Part shown: positions 32,151 through 44,938 of the stretch, one piece after another
Numbering within the stretch: the first letter of the stretch is position 1
Layout of the letters: each line of letters begins with the position of its first letter
Assembly: GCF_043290135.1 (NCBI RefSeq)
Contig: NC_134701.1
Location: forward strand, 205,341,601 to 205,405,600
Reading direction: 5' to 3'
DNA: 64,000 nt
DNA from: Rhipicephalus microplus
Lineage: Eukaryota > Arthropoda > Arachnida > Ixodida > Ixodidae
Program-made: the position numbers and the translations under genes
The notes under the pieces: generated by a model
Seen by the model: the letters and a program-made list of their open reading frames with translations, nothing else
Told to the model about the DNA's origin: nothing
Database searches by the model: none

Positions 32151-34394
32151 GGAGAGGAGTCACGAACATGTCCTGGTAGTGCTTCTAAATGGTTGCGTAG
32201 TAAATTGCACCTCGACCGGGAGTATTTCCTTTTTTTTATGGTCAACTTTGGATTGTGAACATTCTTTATTGAATCAGTTGTTTATTAATGACCGCTCAGA
32301 TGCTTAAGACTTGCGGTGTGAATAGCGAGTCACTTAGATAGCATAAATGAATACATCATTTGTTTTTACAGCACGGGAGTATTGCTTTTTTAATAACGCC
32401 GAAGCTTTAAATGACTGCTGCGCAATGTATTTTCTGTTTCATCAAAGGCTGCTGCCGCGCACATATATCCTCGTGAGCTGCGTTTCTGTGTTTCATAGAG
32501 GCAGTGCGAAACAAAGCAGTGGTGCCTACCTATCATGCACTCTGTTATTATCAAAAATATTCTAACAATGTTTCGACTCCCAATTTAGGAACCACCAAAC
32601 TTTGGCCGATGTAACAGCCTGTTGCCATTTCGCTTTTTCGCATTACCAGCATTGTTAAGAGAAAAAAAGAAAGTTCAGACAACACCATGTACGAGTCTTG
32701 GCGCTCTATTTCTGTTTTCAATATTCCGCGTCAATACCGCTTTCTTTTCTTTGTTTTTTTTTGTGTGTGTTCTTTTGCCGCGACACGATACGGTGAGCGA
32801 TAAATAGTGAAAGGCAAGTGGTGTCGGCGAACGACAAGCGGGGTCGACTCACTTGCCTTGCCACCTGCGTTCTCGTTTGACTATTTTGTGCTTGCGTGAG
32901 CTCATACAGCCACAAGGTATCAAAAGAGCGTATACTGAAACGTAAAGAACTGCAAAATGCGAAAATAAAATAGAGTCACTATGTCCCGGCGCGACCAACG
33001 CAAAAGCAGGTACCTTGACAGCTCACCCACAATCTCTATTTCGTGGGCCCAAGTTTATCTCAGCTATTTCTTTTTTTCTTTTTGTACCAACTGGATACTT
33101 TTTGATGGTCGATTCTGAATACTGCCTTTCTGAACTGAAACGGCCTTTATCTGAAGCAGCCCAAACCGGCACAGAGAAAAGCTGCGAGAGAACCTAAGCT
33201 ATGAAACTTTATGTTCGGCTCCCTATAGCCATGGCAACAACAATGGGTGCGTCGAGATATTCTTTGTCGGCAATGCGTGCTCTAAAGTCAATGTACAATG
33301 TTTCAGCCAATAAGCACTGAGAATTCTGGTTTTGGTGCTTATTCTCTGAGTTATAAAGGAGTTATCAGTTCCACTTACAAACCCAACCCTTTCTAGCACA
33401 GTGGTGATAAAATTTATAAATTTTTTTAGCTAGGTTTATCAATTCCTTAGGATGTCTGCACTTTTACAAGAAAAATACTTCTTTTTCTTCACAATCTCCC
33501 ATCATGAAATTGTGTAGAAAAACTTTTTAGAGCTCATGTGAAAGCGGAACTCGTTGAGCTGAACGTATTTTGTGTTGGCTCCAGGTATTACTTATATTTC
33601 CTTGTTATTTATGTTTTAGCCAACTAAACAGCTTACTTCGTCCGCTTATCATGTCTACTCTTGAAAAAAAGTTTTAACACTCAAGCGTACAGGACATTAC
33701 TATCACAATTCCAGTATATAGTCTATGTATGCTTTCCTTGCACCAGTTTAAACTCTCCTAGCCGAACGTAACTTGTATACAGACAGTTAGGGCGACGCGT
33801 TATGTGCTGAAATTGTGTCTTGGGAGTCATGGTAGACATCTCAAATGCAAGAAGGAAAACAGGCACATTCGCTAATCTAACCATTCATTTTGCTTCCAAC
33901 CATCATTATCTCAACGGTCTCATTACCTTTTGTCGGCGTTCTTGCGGCCCCTTTTTCGCTAACATTTGAACTTTTCGGGACATTAGGATTACTATTGGTA
34001 TATGTAGCACATACATTCTGTCGAAACGTTTCCCATTTCGCGCTAACACTACATCTATGTGACATTTGCTAAATTTACAAACATTTGCATATACATGTAA
34101 GTATTGTCTAACACTTAGCACAATGTACTTATAATGCTCAAATATAGTACCTCTTTTACAGTTTAAATAATGCGAAAGTGATGCCTACAAAGAACAACAA
34201 TTGAGTAACTTAAAAATAGTAAATAACCTTTGCAGTTTTCTGACAAAACTCACGCTTTCAATATACACATGCAAGATTAATATCCCATTATTATGAGAAC
34301 ATGTTTAGATGTAAAAAAATATAGGCTAACTGTTTTATTTTCCTTCCAGGAGTATGTCACAATTGTATTAATTTTATTATACTACTTTGAGTTT
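32151..34394. other. Unassigned AT-rich sequence
   Basis: No recognised coding motif or repeat family. Homopolymer T and A runs are frequent. Confidence 0.5.
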
Positions 34395-34859
34395 TCAGCC
34401 GTACCTATTTCTATTATGCTGGTAAGAGCGATCGGTGACAATCCCGTTTCTCTCCGAAGCATCTCCTATTGAGCACATATTTCCGGTATTCTGGAAGTAT
34501 GTACAACATTGGTATGAAGTAGAGGTTTTCGCATCTAGTCGAAAATAAATTATGTCCAACTTTGGAACTGATACTAAGTCCTCATTCTTTGATGTTAACA
34601 AGTCAACCTGTCCTAATAAAGCTTTCTTCGTTTTGCTGTTCACTGTTTAAACATCAGTGATTTTAGCTCTTCTTTTTTTGTTCTCTGTGTCCAATGTATC
34701 AACATGTTGGTATCTTATGTCCATGGTGCTGAGGCTTTTCCAGTCATTACTACTTTTAAATGGGATTACGTATTCATAATTTGAAACCAGTACGGCATCC
34801 TGTGTTGATTGGTAATTTGTATGAAGAGATACGGTCACGCAACCAGCAAACAACAGTAC
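34395..34859 (-). pseudogene. Unrecognised open frame with one internal stop
   Basis: On the minus strand one frame stays open for about 155 codons with a single TAA (34647-34649) in the middle. It begins VLLFAGCVTVSLHTNYQ, which could be the end of a signal peptide, and contains two clusters of normal-looking mixed residues (DIRYQHVDTLDTENKKRR; SYQCCTYFQNTGNMC). There is no ATG at the start and no convincing splice acceptor. It may be a decayed exon of a secreted protein or an unrecognised element; I assign no function. Confidence 0.25.
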
Positions 34860-35024
34860 TCAAAACAACGGTAATTTTTTATTCTCTCAAAAGGGCGCCG
34901 AATCTGTTGGTTGGTTGTTAGCAAAATTATTACAAGAGCAAATGCGCCTCTTTCACGTTAAATTACTAAATATGCAAAAAGGAAGCAATAGGGGCCATAA
35001 CAGCGGTAGCATATATAGTCACGG

Positions 35025-35340
35025 TGTCGTGACGCATACGAAGGGAGCAGACTTGGCGTTTAGGTTGAACGTTTTATTGGGCCGAACTTGAGGCCACCTG
35101 AAAGGAAAGTCAGATTGGAGGAAGACGCCGGCACTGATAGCTGCGCACACAGCGCCGGCTGTCGATCAACTGACAAGCGGCGAAGCGCGAGGGAATATAT
35201 ATACGTGTCATCCAATGTTCCAGCCTTATCACTGGTCTTCTCGCAAGCGCTAGAATTCTTTCCAGTGTTCGTGTCTTGTGGGCAATCTTAAAAGAACTAC
35301 CTACAATGATCGCGAACCCTCTCGAGCAATGAGGTGCAGT
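35025..35340 (-). repeat. Possible solo LTR
   Basis: On the minus strand there is, in order, a TATA-like acgtatatatattccctcgc (about 35195), a polyadenylation signal cccaataaaacg (about 35079) and an end at gcgtcacgaca (35025). That is the arrangement of an LTR promoter, R and U5. The other end is not definable and no target duplication was found. Confidence 0.4.
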
Positions 35341-35390
35341 TTCCGGTGAGCATTTTTGACCCAAACATTGTGGGCGAAAGACAAACCAAA

Positions 35391-35670
35391 CAAAAGTGAA
35401 AATAAGATTGATTGATTGATTGCTTTGTGGGGTTGACCGTCCCAAAACGACTATCTGATTATGAGAGACGCCGTAGTGGAGGGTTCCGGAAATTTTGACC
35501 ACCTGGGGTTCTTTTACGTGCACCCAAATCTGAGTACACGGGCCTACAACATTTCCGCCTCCATTGGAATTGCAGCCACCACAGCCGAGATTTGATCGCG
35601 CGACCTGCAGGTCAGCAGCCGAGTACCTTAGCCACTAGACCACCGTGGCGGGGCAAAAGTGAAAATAAGA
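35391..35670 (-). mobile_element. Ruka-like SINE with 17-bp target duplication
   Basis: Full-length minus-strand SINE body at 35408-35653. Flanked by caaaagtgaaaataaga at 35391-35407 and 35654-35670, a perfect 17-bp duplication (the boundary base is shared with the SINE tail). Confidence 0.94.
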
Positions 35671-36713
35671 AATGCGGGTAGAAATATAAAACGAGGGACA
35701 TCGTGTAGAATCAAAAGGTGCTCGTTAACCACGCATCCGCGTACTTGGCCTATTCTTCCAAATAACGCTAGCAAAGTGATACGTAACATTTTTTTCCCAG
35801 ACTTGTTTGCCTTATTGGCCAAAAGCGTTAAAGTGGGGAGGGCTGCTCTTAGCATTAAGTTCTAGTTTGAAGTGCGACTACGTAACTTTCAGGGCTTGTG
35901 TATCGACTTCGCTGCATCGAAAGCAAATGCGCTGACCCCAAGCCACGTTCTGCTTTCCCCTCAACGAGTCAACGCACGTGGTTCCCTTTCACCCGAAGCA
36001 GTATATGGGAGTCCAAAAAAGAGATCAAAGTTATTCGTCGCCCAATCAGCAGATGTGTTTTTTAGATAAGGTAACACAAGCTGAAAAAGTTTGGCCCTGT
36101 ATCTCCATGTTTTACTGCAAATGTCGCCGAAAGACCATAGTCTTAAGTGTGTAGAGAGTGCACAAAACGTTTATTCGATGTTCTGAGCGAGAAAATTGGT
36201 GAAATGTATTCTGGAAGCCCTGCGTTATAGAGGCTCGATCCATGCAGCAAAGACAGACGAGCGCATCGCGGCACGTTAGACACGAGCGCCATCTGTCAGT
36301 TATCTTACAAAACGAAGGAAGGCGCATGCGCCCACGAAGAAAGATGCCCGCCTGTCTCGGAGGCGATAAGGTGTAGAACACAAAGCGACAAGCAGGTGCC
36401 ACCACCATGTCGTGTTAGCAAAGCATTGGAAACACCAGCCTTTTTGAGCGTCGCGTTGCACTGTCAGAGCAGCGTGATAAACGCTACGGTCCTTGGAATT
36501 ACTTATGAGTGCCTTTTTTAGTATAAAGCCACAGATAGAAAATGTCGACGTGTCGTTATGGTGCCTCAGATATGCGCAATCATTGCTTTTGAATTGACAA
36601 TCACACAAATATGAACGCTGAAACTTGAGCTATATTTGTGGGCGCTGCGCGTAGGGTTGCTGTTTGACGTATCTTCACCGAACACTTATACACTACCAGT
36701 TCGTGGTGGTAGC
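35671..36713. other. Unassigned left flank of LINE copy 2
   Basis: No gene recognised. A poly-A-like signal and short frames only. Confidence 0.5.
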
Positions 36714-37335
36714 TCGGTTCTCTGGAGTTAGAATTATTATTTTTAACCGTGCTCTTCTGTGCAATCATCATGTTTTCTATGACGGGTTTGGACGGGTATT
36801 GGCTTTTGACTGCGTCCTATCATCCTTCAAGCTGCGTGTTTTGTGTATTTACGGGCCAGCTCAAGCAGCAATGTCTAACAATTTTTTCCGTGACCTGGAC
36901 GTGTATTTTCTAGACGGTCGTCATGTCATACTCACTGGAGACTTTAATTGTGTATTAGACACGCGAGCTGACGTTCAAGGTCCAGGATGGGGTCACTCTG
37001 ATTGGAACGCGCGAGAGCTGCGTCGCCTAGTGAAACATTTCTCTTTGATAGATACGTACAGACTAGTGCATGCACCACAGTGTGCCTGGGCTTGGCGGCG
37101 TAGCACGTCGTCTGGTCATTTGAATCGTTTCTATGTGCCGAGCGCGCTAGCTTCTTACGTATCGCACTCTGATGTAGTAAGATTACCATCATCGCCTGTT
37201 TATATGTCAGACCACCGACCAGTGACGCTCGAGGCTCACTTTCCCTTTTCATCATCAGTGAAGCCTTGGCGTCTTGACATCCGCATTCTGCACGACGCGC
37301 GTACACGCCCCAGTTTATCTAGAATCTTGTGCGCC

Positions 37336-40132
37336 GGGAGAGCAGGCGCCGTATGCTGAAAAGGTGGAAAAACCAGCGACTCAGCCGGAACCTTCTCCGC
37401 AAAATCGCTGCTTTAGGAGAGGAGGCAAATCAATACGCTAACAAAATTGCAACTGAGGGATGGATCCAGTTCTGCAGTTCACTACAGGACACTCTGAGCA
37501 CTGCGAAAACTTGGGCCATCCTAAGGAACATGCTTGACCCAGAAAAATCAAAATCGGCCTCGAACAGAACACTACAACGAATAATGCATGATTTTCCAGG
37601 CACAGAGGAGGAGTTAATACAAGCACTTAAGGACAGATACATAGGAGAGAATACCGATAGTTGCCGTATTGAAATGCAGTACACTGGTGCGATAAACGAG
37701 CAACTCGACGCCCCAATCACCATGGGAGAGGTCTTTGCGGCTGCCCAAGCAGCCAAGAGAAATTCTGCCCCTGGCTCAGATCAAATCACAAATGCAATGA
37801 TAAGGAACCTCAGCGATAAGGTTATAGAAGCACTAACAAACCATTTTAATGAAAACTATTGGCTCAAAGGGAAGATACCCGAGGAATGGAAAGTAGCCAA
37901 AATTATTACGATACCGAAACCCGGGAAGAAGCCCTCCCTGCAGGCACTCCGGCCCATATCTTTGACTTCATGCATGGGAAAGCTTTTCAAAAGGATTATT
38001 CATAATCGGCTCGAAAACTTTATAGAGGACAACGGCCTTTTTTCAGCCACTATGCTGGGTTTCCGCAATGGCCTCTCCACCCAAGACGCATTTCTCCTAT
38101 TACAAGAGGAAGTATTGAGCTATATACCAACAGGAGGAGAACATCTAATACTAGCCCTTGATTTAAAAGGAGCATTCGACAATATCACGCATAAGGTCAT
38201 CCTAATAGAATTAAACAACATGAGATGTGGGACAAACACCTACAATTACATCAAGGCATTCCTCACAGAAAGGCGGGCTTCGATAAGCGTAGCACAAGTC
38301 ACGTCAGACGCTTTTGAGATGCCAAACAAAGGTACCCCTCAAGGAGCCATCCTCTCTCCCCTGCTCTTTAATATCGCCATGTTAGGACTCACGCGAGCTC
38401 TGGATGGAGTTCCGCAGTTAGGATACACTCTCAATGCGGATGATATCACCCTATGGGCAACGCGTGGATCTCTAGCTAACAAAGAGCAGACACTTCAAGA
38501 GGCTGCAGCAGCAGTTGAAAACTTTGCGAAGGCAAGCGGACTCAGCTGTGCCCCAGAAAAATCTGAAATTATCAGGGTACATGGAAAAAGATACAAAAGT
38601 AACGGAAGCATTGACATAAACATTGAAGGTGCCAAAGTACGTGAGGTGACCGTCGCACGTATTCTGGGTTACTGGGTTCAAAGTAATGGACGAGCGAATC
38701 ATACAATAAACATATTAAAATCAGTCACGAAACAAGTTGCACGAATGATCCATAGAATAACATACCAAAAACAGGGCATGAAGGAAGGAGACACAATTAG
38801 ATTAGTACAGGCACTTGTACTGTGTAAGGTTACGTATAGTCTACCTTTCCACGTGTTAAACAAATCAGAAGAAGAAACCATCGAGTCCATAATTAGGGGC
38901 GCCTACAAAGTGGCCATAGGGCTACCGGTAAGCACACCAACCCAAAAGCTTTTCGACCTCGGTATATATAATACATTCCCTGAGCTAAAGACAGCGGTAC
39001 TGACTGGGCAGAGAAATCGTCTAAGTCAAACGAAAGCGGGGAGAGAGATACTTTCTAGGGTGGGCTTTCCGCCATACCCCCAGAACATGGACGAAGTTCT
39101 TGTGGAAATCCCGGATCCCGTCCGCAGCAAGATCTCGATCTCACCGCTGCCCAAGAACATGGACGTAAAAACAAACAGAAAGCGCAGAGAGGAGAGAGTG
39201 TGATGGCTCCGAAAAACATTCAAAAACAAATCAAATGTTTTGTATGTGGACGCTTCAAGGTACAATTTTAAACGGTCATTTGCATCGGTACTTAGCAACG
39301 ACAACTGCATGGTGACATGTGCATCACTGTACACGTCCTCGATCGCCAAGGCGGAATGCTTTGCCATTGCCCTTGCAATCAAAGCGCAGGAACAAAGAGA
39401 TGAACCGCAGACAACTATCATTTCCGACTCGCAGGAAGCGTTCCGTTTCTTTTTAAGAGGCCGCCTTCCGTTAAAAATAGGCAAGTTCTTAGACGGGAGC
39501 TTGACGAACAAATACAGACTGATCTGGTGTCCAGGACACGCAGGCCTGGAGGGGAACGAAAGTGCTGACGCTTGTGCTCGAGGGCTCACGAACCGAGCAG
39601 AGCTTCGACAGCACATTCAATCCTTTGAAACACTTCAGGAGGAAGCTATCGAGGAGGATAATGACCCATCCAGAATGGCCCCTCGCGAAATTCTAGCTAA
39701 CCAGCAAGGCATGCAACAAAAATACAGCGCCCCCCACAAATTATTAGAAGGGGAGGACGCAAGTGACCTCCGCCGAATTCAAACGGGAGTCTTTCCCAAT
39801 CTTCAAAGGTTACACAAAATTTTTCCAACGCTGTATGGGCGTGCTTGTCCGTGGTGTGGCGGCTCGCCATCGCTCTACCACATTTCGTGGGGATGCCTAA
39901 AACGACCACCAAATTTAGATACCTTTTTAGGTCAGTACAAGCTTTGTAATACTTTCGAGCAATGGGAGGCACAGCTCACCAGCTCTGACCCAGAGGTGCA
40001 GCTTGCACTTCTGCGGCACGTCAGACAGACGGCGGCAGCCAGTGGAGCCCTGGACTTGGGGCCCCACCCATCAAGCTCATGACCCCTGTCCCAAACCTTT
40101 GCAAATAAAGTTTTTCCTTCCTTCCTTCCTTC
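37336..40132 (+). mobile_element. I-type LINE inserted into LINE copy 2
   Basis: 2.8 kb, 5'-truncated, ending with an AATAAA signal (40104) and (TTCC)n (about 40114-40132). Flanked by cttgtgcgcc at 37326-37335 and 40133-40142, a 10-bp target duplication; the uninterrupted copy 1 has the related cttgcgcgcc once (5464-5473). Confidence 0.94.
37338..40082 (+). pseudogene. I-type LINE ORF2: RT plus RNase H, one internal stop
   Basis: The RT shows NSAPGSDQITNAMI, PKPGKKPSLQALRPISLTS, LALDLKGAFDNI, GTPQGAILSPLLFNIAM and NADD (38432-38443) where YADD is expected. Downstream come QTKAGREILSRVGF and the RNase H domain (39243-39590): YVDASRYN, IAKAECFAIALAI, IISDSQEAF and IWCPGHAGLEGNESAD, so D, E, D and a final D are all visible. 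A zinc-binding CPWC-X7-H-X4-C follows near 39845. A single TGA (39201-39203) splits the frame between RT and RNase H; both sides are in the same frame, consistent with CGA to TGA. The N-terminal endonuclease is missing through truncation. Confidence 0.93.
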
Positions 40133-43100
40133 CTTGTGCGCCTCTCTTTTGGGATGCGGTCCGGAGGTGTGGGACGCACTCAAGACACAGTGGCGTTTAC
40201 ACTGCTCAGTAGCAGAGCGGGCCCTTAGACGCCGTACGTCCGAAGAACTAGCGGACACTGCCACAAAGTTGCGTATTGCTCTTCGGGTTTATCGACTAAC
40301 TCCCTTGATGCGCGCATGGCAGCGAGAGTTAAGGGGTCGTTTTCAACGCCTCATTGCAGCTTCGTCATTGACGGCGGCTGCTTGGCGTTACAGACGTAAT
40401 CCTTGTGCTCACCCTGAGGTTCTACGCTTTGCGAAACGCTCGCTTCTCAACCCGTCGAGTCGACTAGCAACTCCGGCTGCCAGATTCTTACACACTGCGT
40501 TGACGCCGACACGTGATCAATCAGTTTTCCTAGCTCACTTTGCCAACATGGCTCGTACGACAATGTCATCACATTGCGGTACCACCGAGACAGCCACAAT
40601 TTTAAGTAGGCTCCCTCAAATTTCATCTGAAGTAGCTGAACAACTGTGCACAAGTCCGTCAGCTGACGAAGTGAAAGAGGCACTGTCTTCCATGAAGCAT
40701 GGCTCGGCCCCCGGGCCGGATGGGTTGCCTGTTGAGTTTTATTTAACGTTTTCGGACGACATTGGTGCTCTTTTCAACTCTGTTATTTGCCGCTGTTTAG
40801 GAACTGTGATTTCCTGATAGCTTTCGCGATGGTTGAATTGTTTTAATAACTAAACATGACCCGTCGTCAGTTCACCCAGAGGAGGGGCGACCAATAACGC
40901 TCCTCAACGTTGATTATAAAACTTTCGCGGCAGTTATCACTCGGCGTTTGAGAAGCCTGATGCCCTCCTTAATAGGTAATCATCAGGCATGCTCTATTCC
41001 TGAAAGAGAAATCCACAGTCTCTCCTTTGTTGTTACGCGCGATATAGTTGCGTACATGTTAACAAGATCAGCTCGGGGACTCTTGCTTTCACTTGACCAG
41101 GAAAAGGCACTCGATAGCATCGAACATAGCTTTATATTTAGCGTAATGGCAGCATTTGGCTTCTCACAGAAGTTCGTTGAGCTTCTCAGAAACGCATACC
41201 AATATATACGCAGCACGTTGTTTCTTGATGGTTTAGAGAGTGCGCCATTTCCGGTTACCCGTGGTGTTCGCCAGGGGTGTCCTTTATCCCCTGCATTTTT
41301 TGTATTCAGCCTCGAACCATTCCTTCAATCGCTAATCGCTGATCCTTACGTTAAAGGCCTTCCTCTTCCAGGTAGTGGTACCGTGACAGTGACAGCATTT
41401 GCTGATGACATCACGTTGTGTTTGAAGAATGAGGACAGTTTATCCCGTAGCCTACGACTTTTTACTATGTATGGCACGGTTTCAGGTGCTGCGTTAAATT
41501 TTTCCAAATGTTGATATTTAATCATTGGTTTCCCAGACGCATGTCTAAGTTCCTTTTTCGGTCTTCAAAAAAGTGACACTATTCGCATTCTGGGGCTTGA
41601 TTATACTTGCTACGACATTTCAGCCTCCTTGTGGAATTGAGTAGTCGAAGATGTAAAACGACACGTCCGGGAAGCACAAGAGTATGATTTACCTATGCTC
41701 GAAAGAAGGTATTTAGCACAAACGGTGTTTTGCGGCCGTGCATGGCACATATCTCGTCTTACAGCCCCCATTACGAATCACCAGGTCGTTGCAATCCCTC
41801 ATTGGCTCTTTTTTCTGGTCAGGTGGAACAGAGCTGGTTTGTCGAGCAGCTCTTGGGCAACCGAGAAACTGCGGTGTATTCGCATTCCCATCCGTCTCGT
41901 TCGCTGCCGGCTGCTTGCCCTACGATTCTTACTTCGGTTGTTGCATGGAGATCAGTGCCCCGCGCGTGATCTTGCCTGCTATTTCTTAGGCACCAAGTTA
42001 CGCTATTTACTACCAGATGCACGGCTTAATTCTGCACCGCAAACACTTCACGTGCCTGAATTTTACTCAACGGCAGTAACATTTTATCGACACGCGCAGC
42101 AGGTTTGTCCCGATGTGGACATTCTTGAAAGCCGCATTGTAGATACAACGGCGGCTCTTCTGCTTCCTCTCGTTTCTCTAGCCCGTCTAGCACGATCGAG
42201 ACATGTCTCGTGGAGCGCGATAACGGCATCGTTTTTGCCTGGTCACCTTCATGACTTTATGCGGTGTCTTGGATGGAGAGTACTCCCAACACGGGACAGA
42301 CTGGAGACGTGGGGCCTGGTCCCATCTTCCACTTGTCCTAACTGCCCGTTGGAGGAGTCTAACCAGCATATGGTGCAGCAATGTGTCATTGCAAAGGTGT
42401 TTTGGAAGTCAGTTAACACTAGTTTTCGTGGCCTAGGTGTTAATCACTTTCTAACATCTGGTCGCTGCTCGCGTAGTCGCTTTGCCCGCCTTCTAATAGC
42501 TGCGGGAGCTTTTTGTTTATGGCGTAATAGGTGCCAAGCTGTTGCGGCAGGTCATCGTCGTTGTGCTCTTTTTCCGATTCTGGAACGCTTCTACACTGAA
42601 CTCTTATCGTTTCTGTCGGAGGAATTGTTCTTCCTTGGGGAGGAAGAATTTCTGCGACAATGGTGGTGCCACTTTCTGTCCGTAGTTGACAGACGTGTTC
42701 GATTAGTCTTCCACCTGGCCTGGTTCCTATAGCCAGGTCACCTGTCAATGTCTGATTGTTGCATGTAATCAGTATGTGTTTACTATTTTTATGTGTTTGT
42801 GTATATCCCATATGGGGGTGAGCTCTTTTATATATGCACATCATTCTAACGCTGTGTGTTATGTCACTTTTATGAATATTGATAACTGTTATACATATTT
42901 TCTAACATCTTCACCAAGTCTTGTAAATTCTGTACATATATCATCATGTACATTGTCCATATTGTGATTAGTGCACCTATGTAGTGTATGTATAGTTATT
43001 AGTACAATGGACTATGAACATCCCACGGACTTGGACACTTTTGTTTAAATGTGTAATGTATGTTGTGCTTTGTCCTTTGTTTGTTATTTTGCCTGTTATA

Positions 43101-43159
43101 CAGACGCTTGTCCATTAGGTTTGTTGCGTCCCATGAGTGAATAAACTTTTTCTAAACAG

Positions 43160-43384
43160 ATTAGCGTGAGTACGGGACGGCTTTAAGCTGTCCCATAGTA
43201 GAGTACCTCGTACTCTAAATCGTTAACAACTTTTACTAAACAGAAGCCGTTCAGGATATCATTAGCGCGGACAAACATACAAGTGTACACACAGACCAAA
43301 ATTTTGGCGTCGAAAGTCCCCAAGAAAAACTATCATATTTAAAAAAAATGGCAGCATATCGACGGAGTGAATGATGGAGAGTGG
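43160..43384. repeat. Diverged minisatellite unit beside LINE copy 2
   Basis: About 43195-43255 (catagtagagtacctcgtact, then cgttaacaacttttac and taaacagaagc) is related to the minisatellite units at 13906-14100. The rest is unassigned. Confidence 0.5.
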
Positions 43385-43570
43385 GGTGAAGCAGTCGTCC
43401 GTCTATTTGTTCTTGCTTCCATCCGTCCATGCGTCCGTGTGTATGACCATCCATGCGTCCATCCGCCCATCCGTGCGTGCGTCTGTTCGTGCGTCCGTCC
43501 CTCCGTTCATCCATGCATCCGACCCTGCGTCTGTTCATGCGTCCATCCATGCATCTATCTGCGTGTCCGT
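43385..43570. repeat. Imperfect CCGT/GCGT/CCAT array
   Basis: Tetranucleotide-rich region similar in composition to 10148-10425 but less pure. Confidence 0.9.
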
Positions 43571-44335
43571 TCTTCAATCTATTCAGCACTCCAAGTACCA
43601 CCATCTCGCATCTTTTCATCATATATTCCCCATATAAAAGCACCGCCATCCAGCCAACATTCCAAGGACTAAACGAGAGGTGGCACACGCACACTTTCTT
43701 ACGGCTTGCGCTTCGTATCTACTTCCCACCTTTAACCAACTCGAGTTCATGGTATATACTAGTTCATGCTATTCATGGCACTGCTGCTCAACGCTCGCTA
43801 AACCTTTCTAAAACTAAGGAGGTTACACCCAGCGAGTATGTAGTAGCAAACCTTTCTTGTCCGATAGTGCTCAATGTACATGCCAATGGCTGCTAATGGG
43901 ATCGCAGCGCGCACGTTAACTAAAAGCCGACTGCTCCTGTCTCTCATTCCCCCTTAGCAGCCATTGGCGTGTACATTGAGCACTATACTTTATTGTTCAA
44001 CAACGCACGGAAGAAATCTCTCACCGGCACCACCTTGGAGGTAAAAATATTATACTTGTTACACACTACAACTGCTACGAGGGACAAACAGGTGCCGTTA
44101 TAAGGAGCTCCGCCCATAAAAAACCAATCAGCCCGTTTTGTAAGAATCGTGCTTCACACGTTCATTTTCATATAAGAGTTGTGGTCACTCTATTCTTACA
44201 CACACCCTTCGTAATTAATTGCGAGCTGCTGTTTTATCATTTAACCCTATGACAACTTTCTTTCTACATCAGCAGCCTTTTGCAGAGAAAGCTCTTATGA
44301 AATCACACGCGGGTCGCGTGCCGTAGTTGTCCGCC
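43571..44335. other. Unassigned
   Basis: Holds an imperfect inverted repeat: tagtgctcaatgtacatgcc (43866) and ggcgtgtacattgagcacta (43965) are complementary arms with about 80 bp between them. No gene recognised. Confidence 0.5.
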
Positions 44336-44938
44336 GCCACCGCCACCGCTGTGCGTCATGACTATCGCACGAAATGAGAAAAGAACTTAGTGAATAAAAA
44401 AACTGAAGACACAGGGAGATTAGAACCCGGGTTCCCTGCATGCCAGCCCAGTATTGTACCCTCAAGCCATCAGTGCTTTTGACTCGCTTGCAAACTTGGC
44501 TTAGGCACTCGGGAAAGCAATCGTGTTGATATAAGTATTAAGGCATTTTAGAAGAGCAATGAAACAATAAGGCTTCACAAAATGCGAATTGCGCAACGAG
44601 TGGGTCGTCCAATGCTCCAACTCATTACAAAAGCTCACCTATCAAATTGGGCGCATACCCACTTCAGGCCTAATTCTTCTTCGTCGCCAGCCACTGCATA
44701 AAAAATTTGGTACAAAACTTTTGTGTGTAGCAGATACCATGCTTCTCCGAAGAATGATGAAGGATAGCATAGTGAATTACAGGCCACTACACAGAAATTA
44801 TCATTTGTGGCGTAACGGGTACCCATCGAGCATTCTTGAAGCAGTTACCCAGCGAGTGTTCAGAAAAGGTTCTGAAAAGCCGCTCTTCCAGCTTTCGCTG
44901 TGATTGCGCTGCGCCTTCCACGCAGACCTGGAGGTTTT
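44336..44938 (-). repeat. Composite tRNA-like dispersed repeat, copy 2
   Basis: Second copy of the repeat at 21258-21875, in the same orientation. The shared order is gttgtccgccgcc, the tRNA-like part (minus strand: tacaatactgggctggca, then a degraded B-box), gggaaagcaatcg, gcgcatacccact, gcatagtgaat and gctgcgcct. Copy 2 has extra sequence between the CCG repeat and the tRNA-like part. Confidence 0.7.

Larger units (their letters stand above)
36715..42732 (+). pseudogene. LINE copy 2 ORF2 remnant (split)
   Basis: Segment 36715-37335 holds most of the endonuclease (GDFN, SDHRP retained; SRLDR changed to GHLNR). Segment 40143-42732 holds the RT and the C-terminal zinc motif (CPNC-X7-H-X4-C). 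Relative to copy 1 there is a 2-bp deletion near 40797, stops from CGA to TGA near 41512 and from a C to A or G change near 41638, a 2-bp deletion near 41752 and a 1-bp deletion near 41900. FADD is intact. The combined lesions rule out function. Confidence 0.92.
36714..43159 (+). mobile_element. L1/Tx1-like LINE, copy 2, 5'-truncated and interrupted
   Basis: Closely related to 3021-8491. Homology starts within the endonuclease (copy 1 position about 4855) and ends at the same 3' terminus (ctaaaca), including a matching 3' UTR (42733-43159). A 2.8-kb LINE interrupts it at 37336-40132. No target duplication for copy 2 itself was found. Confidence 0.93.
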
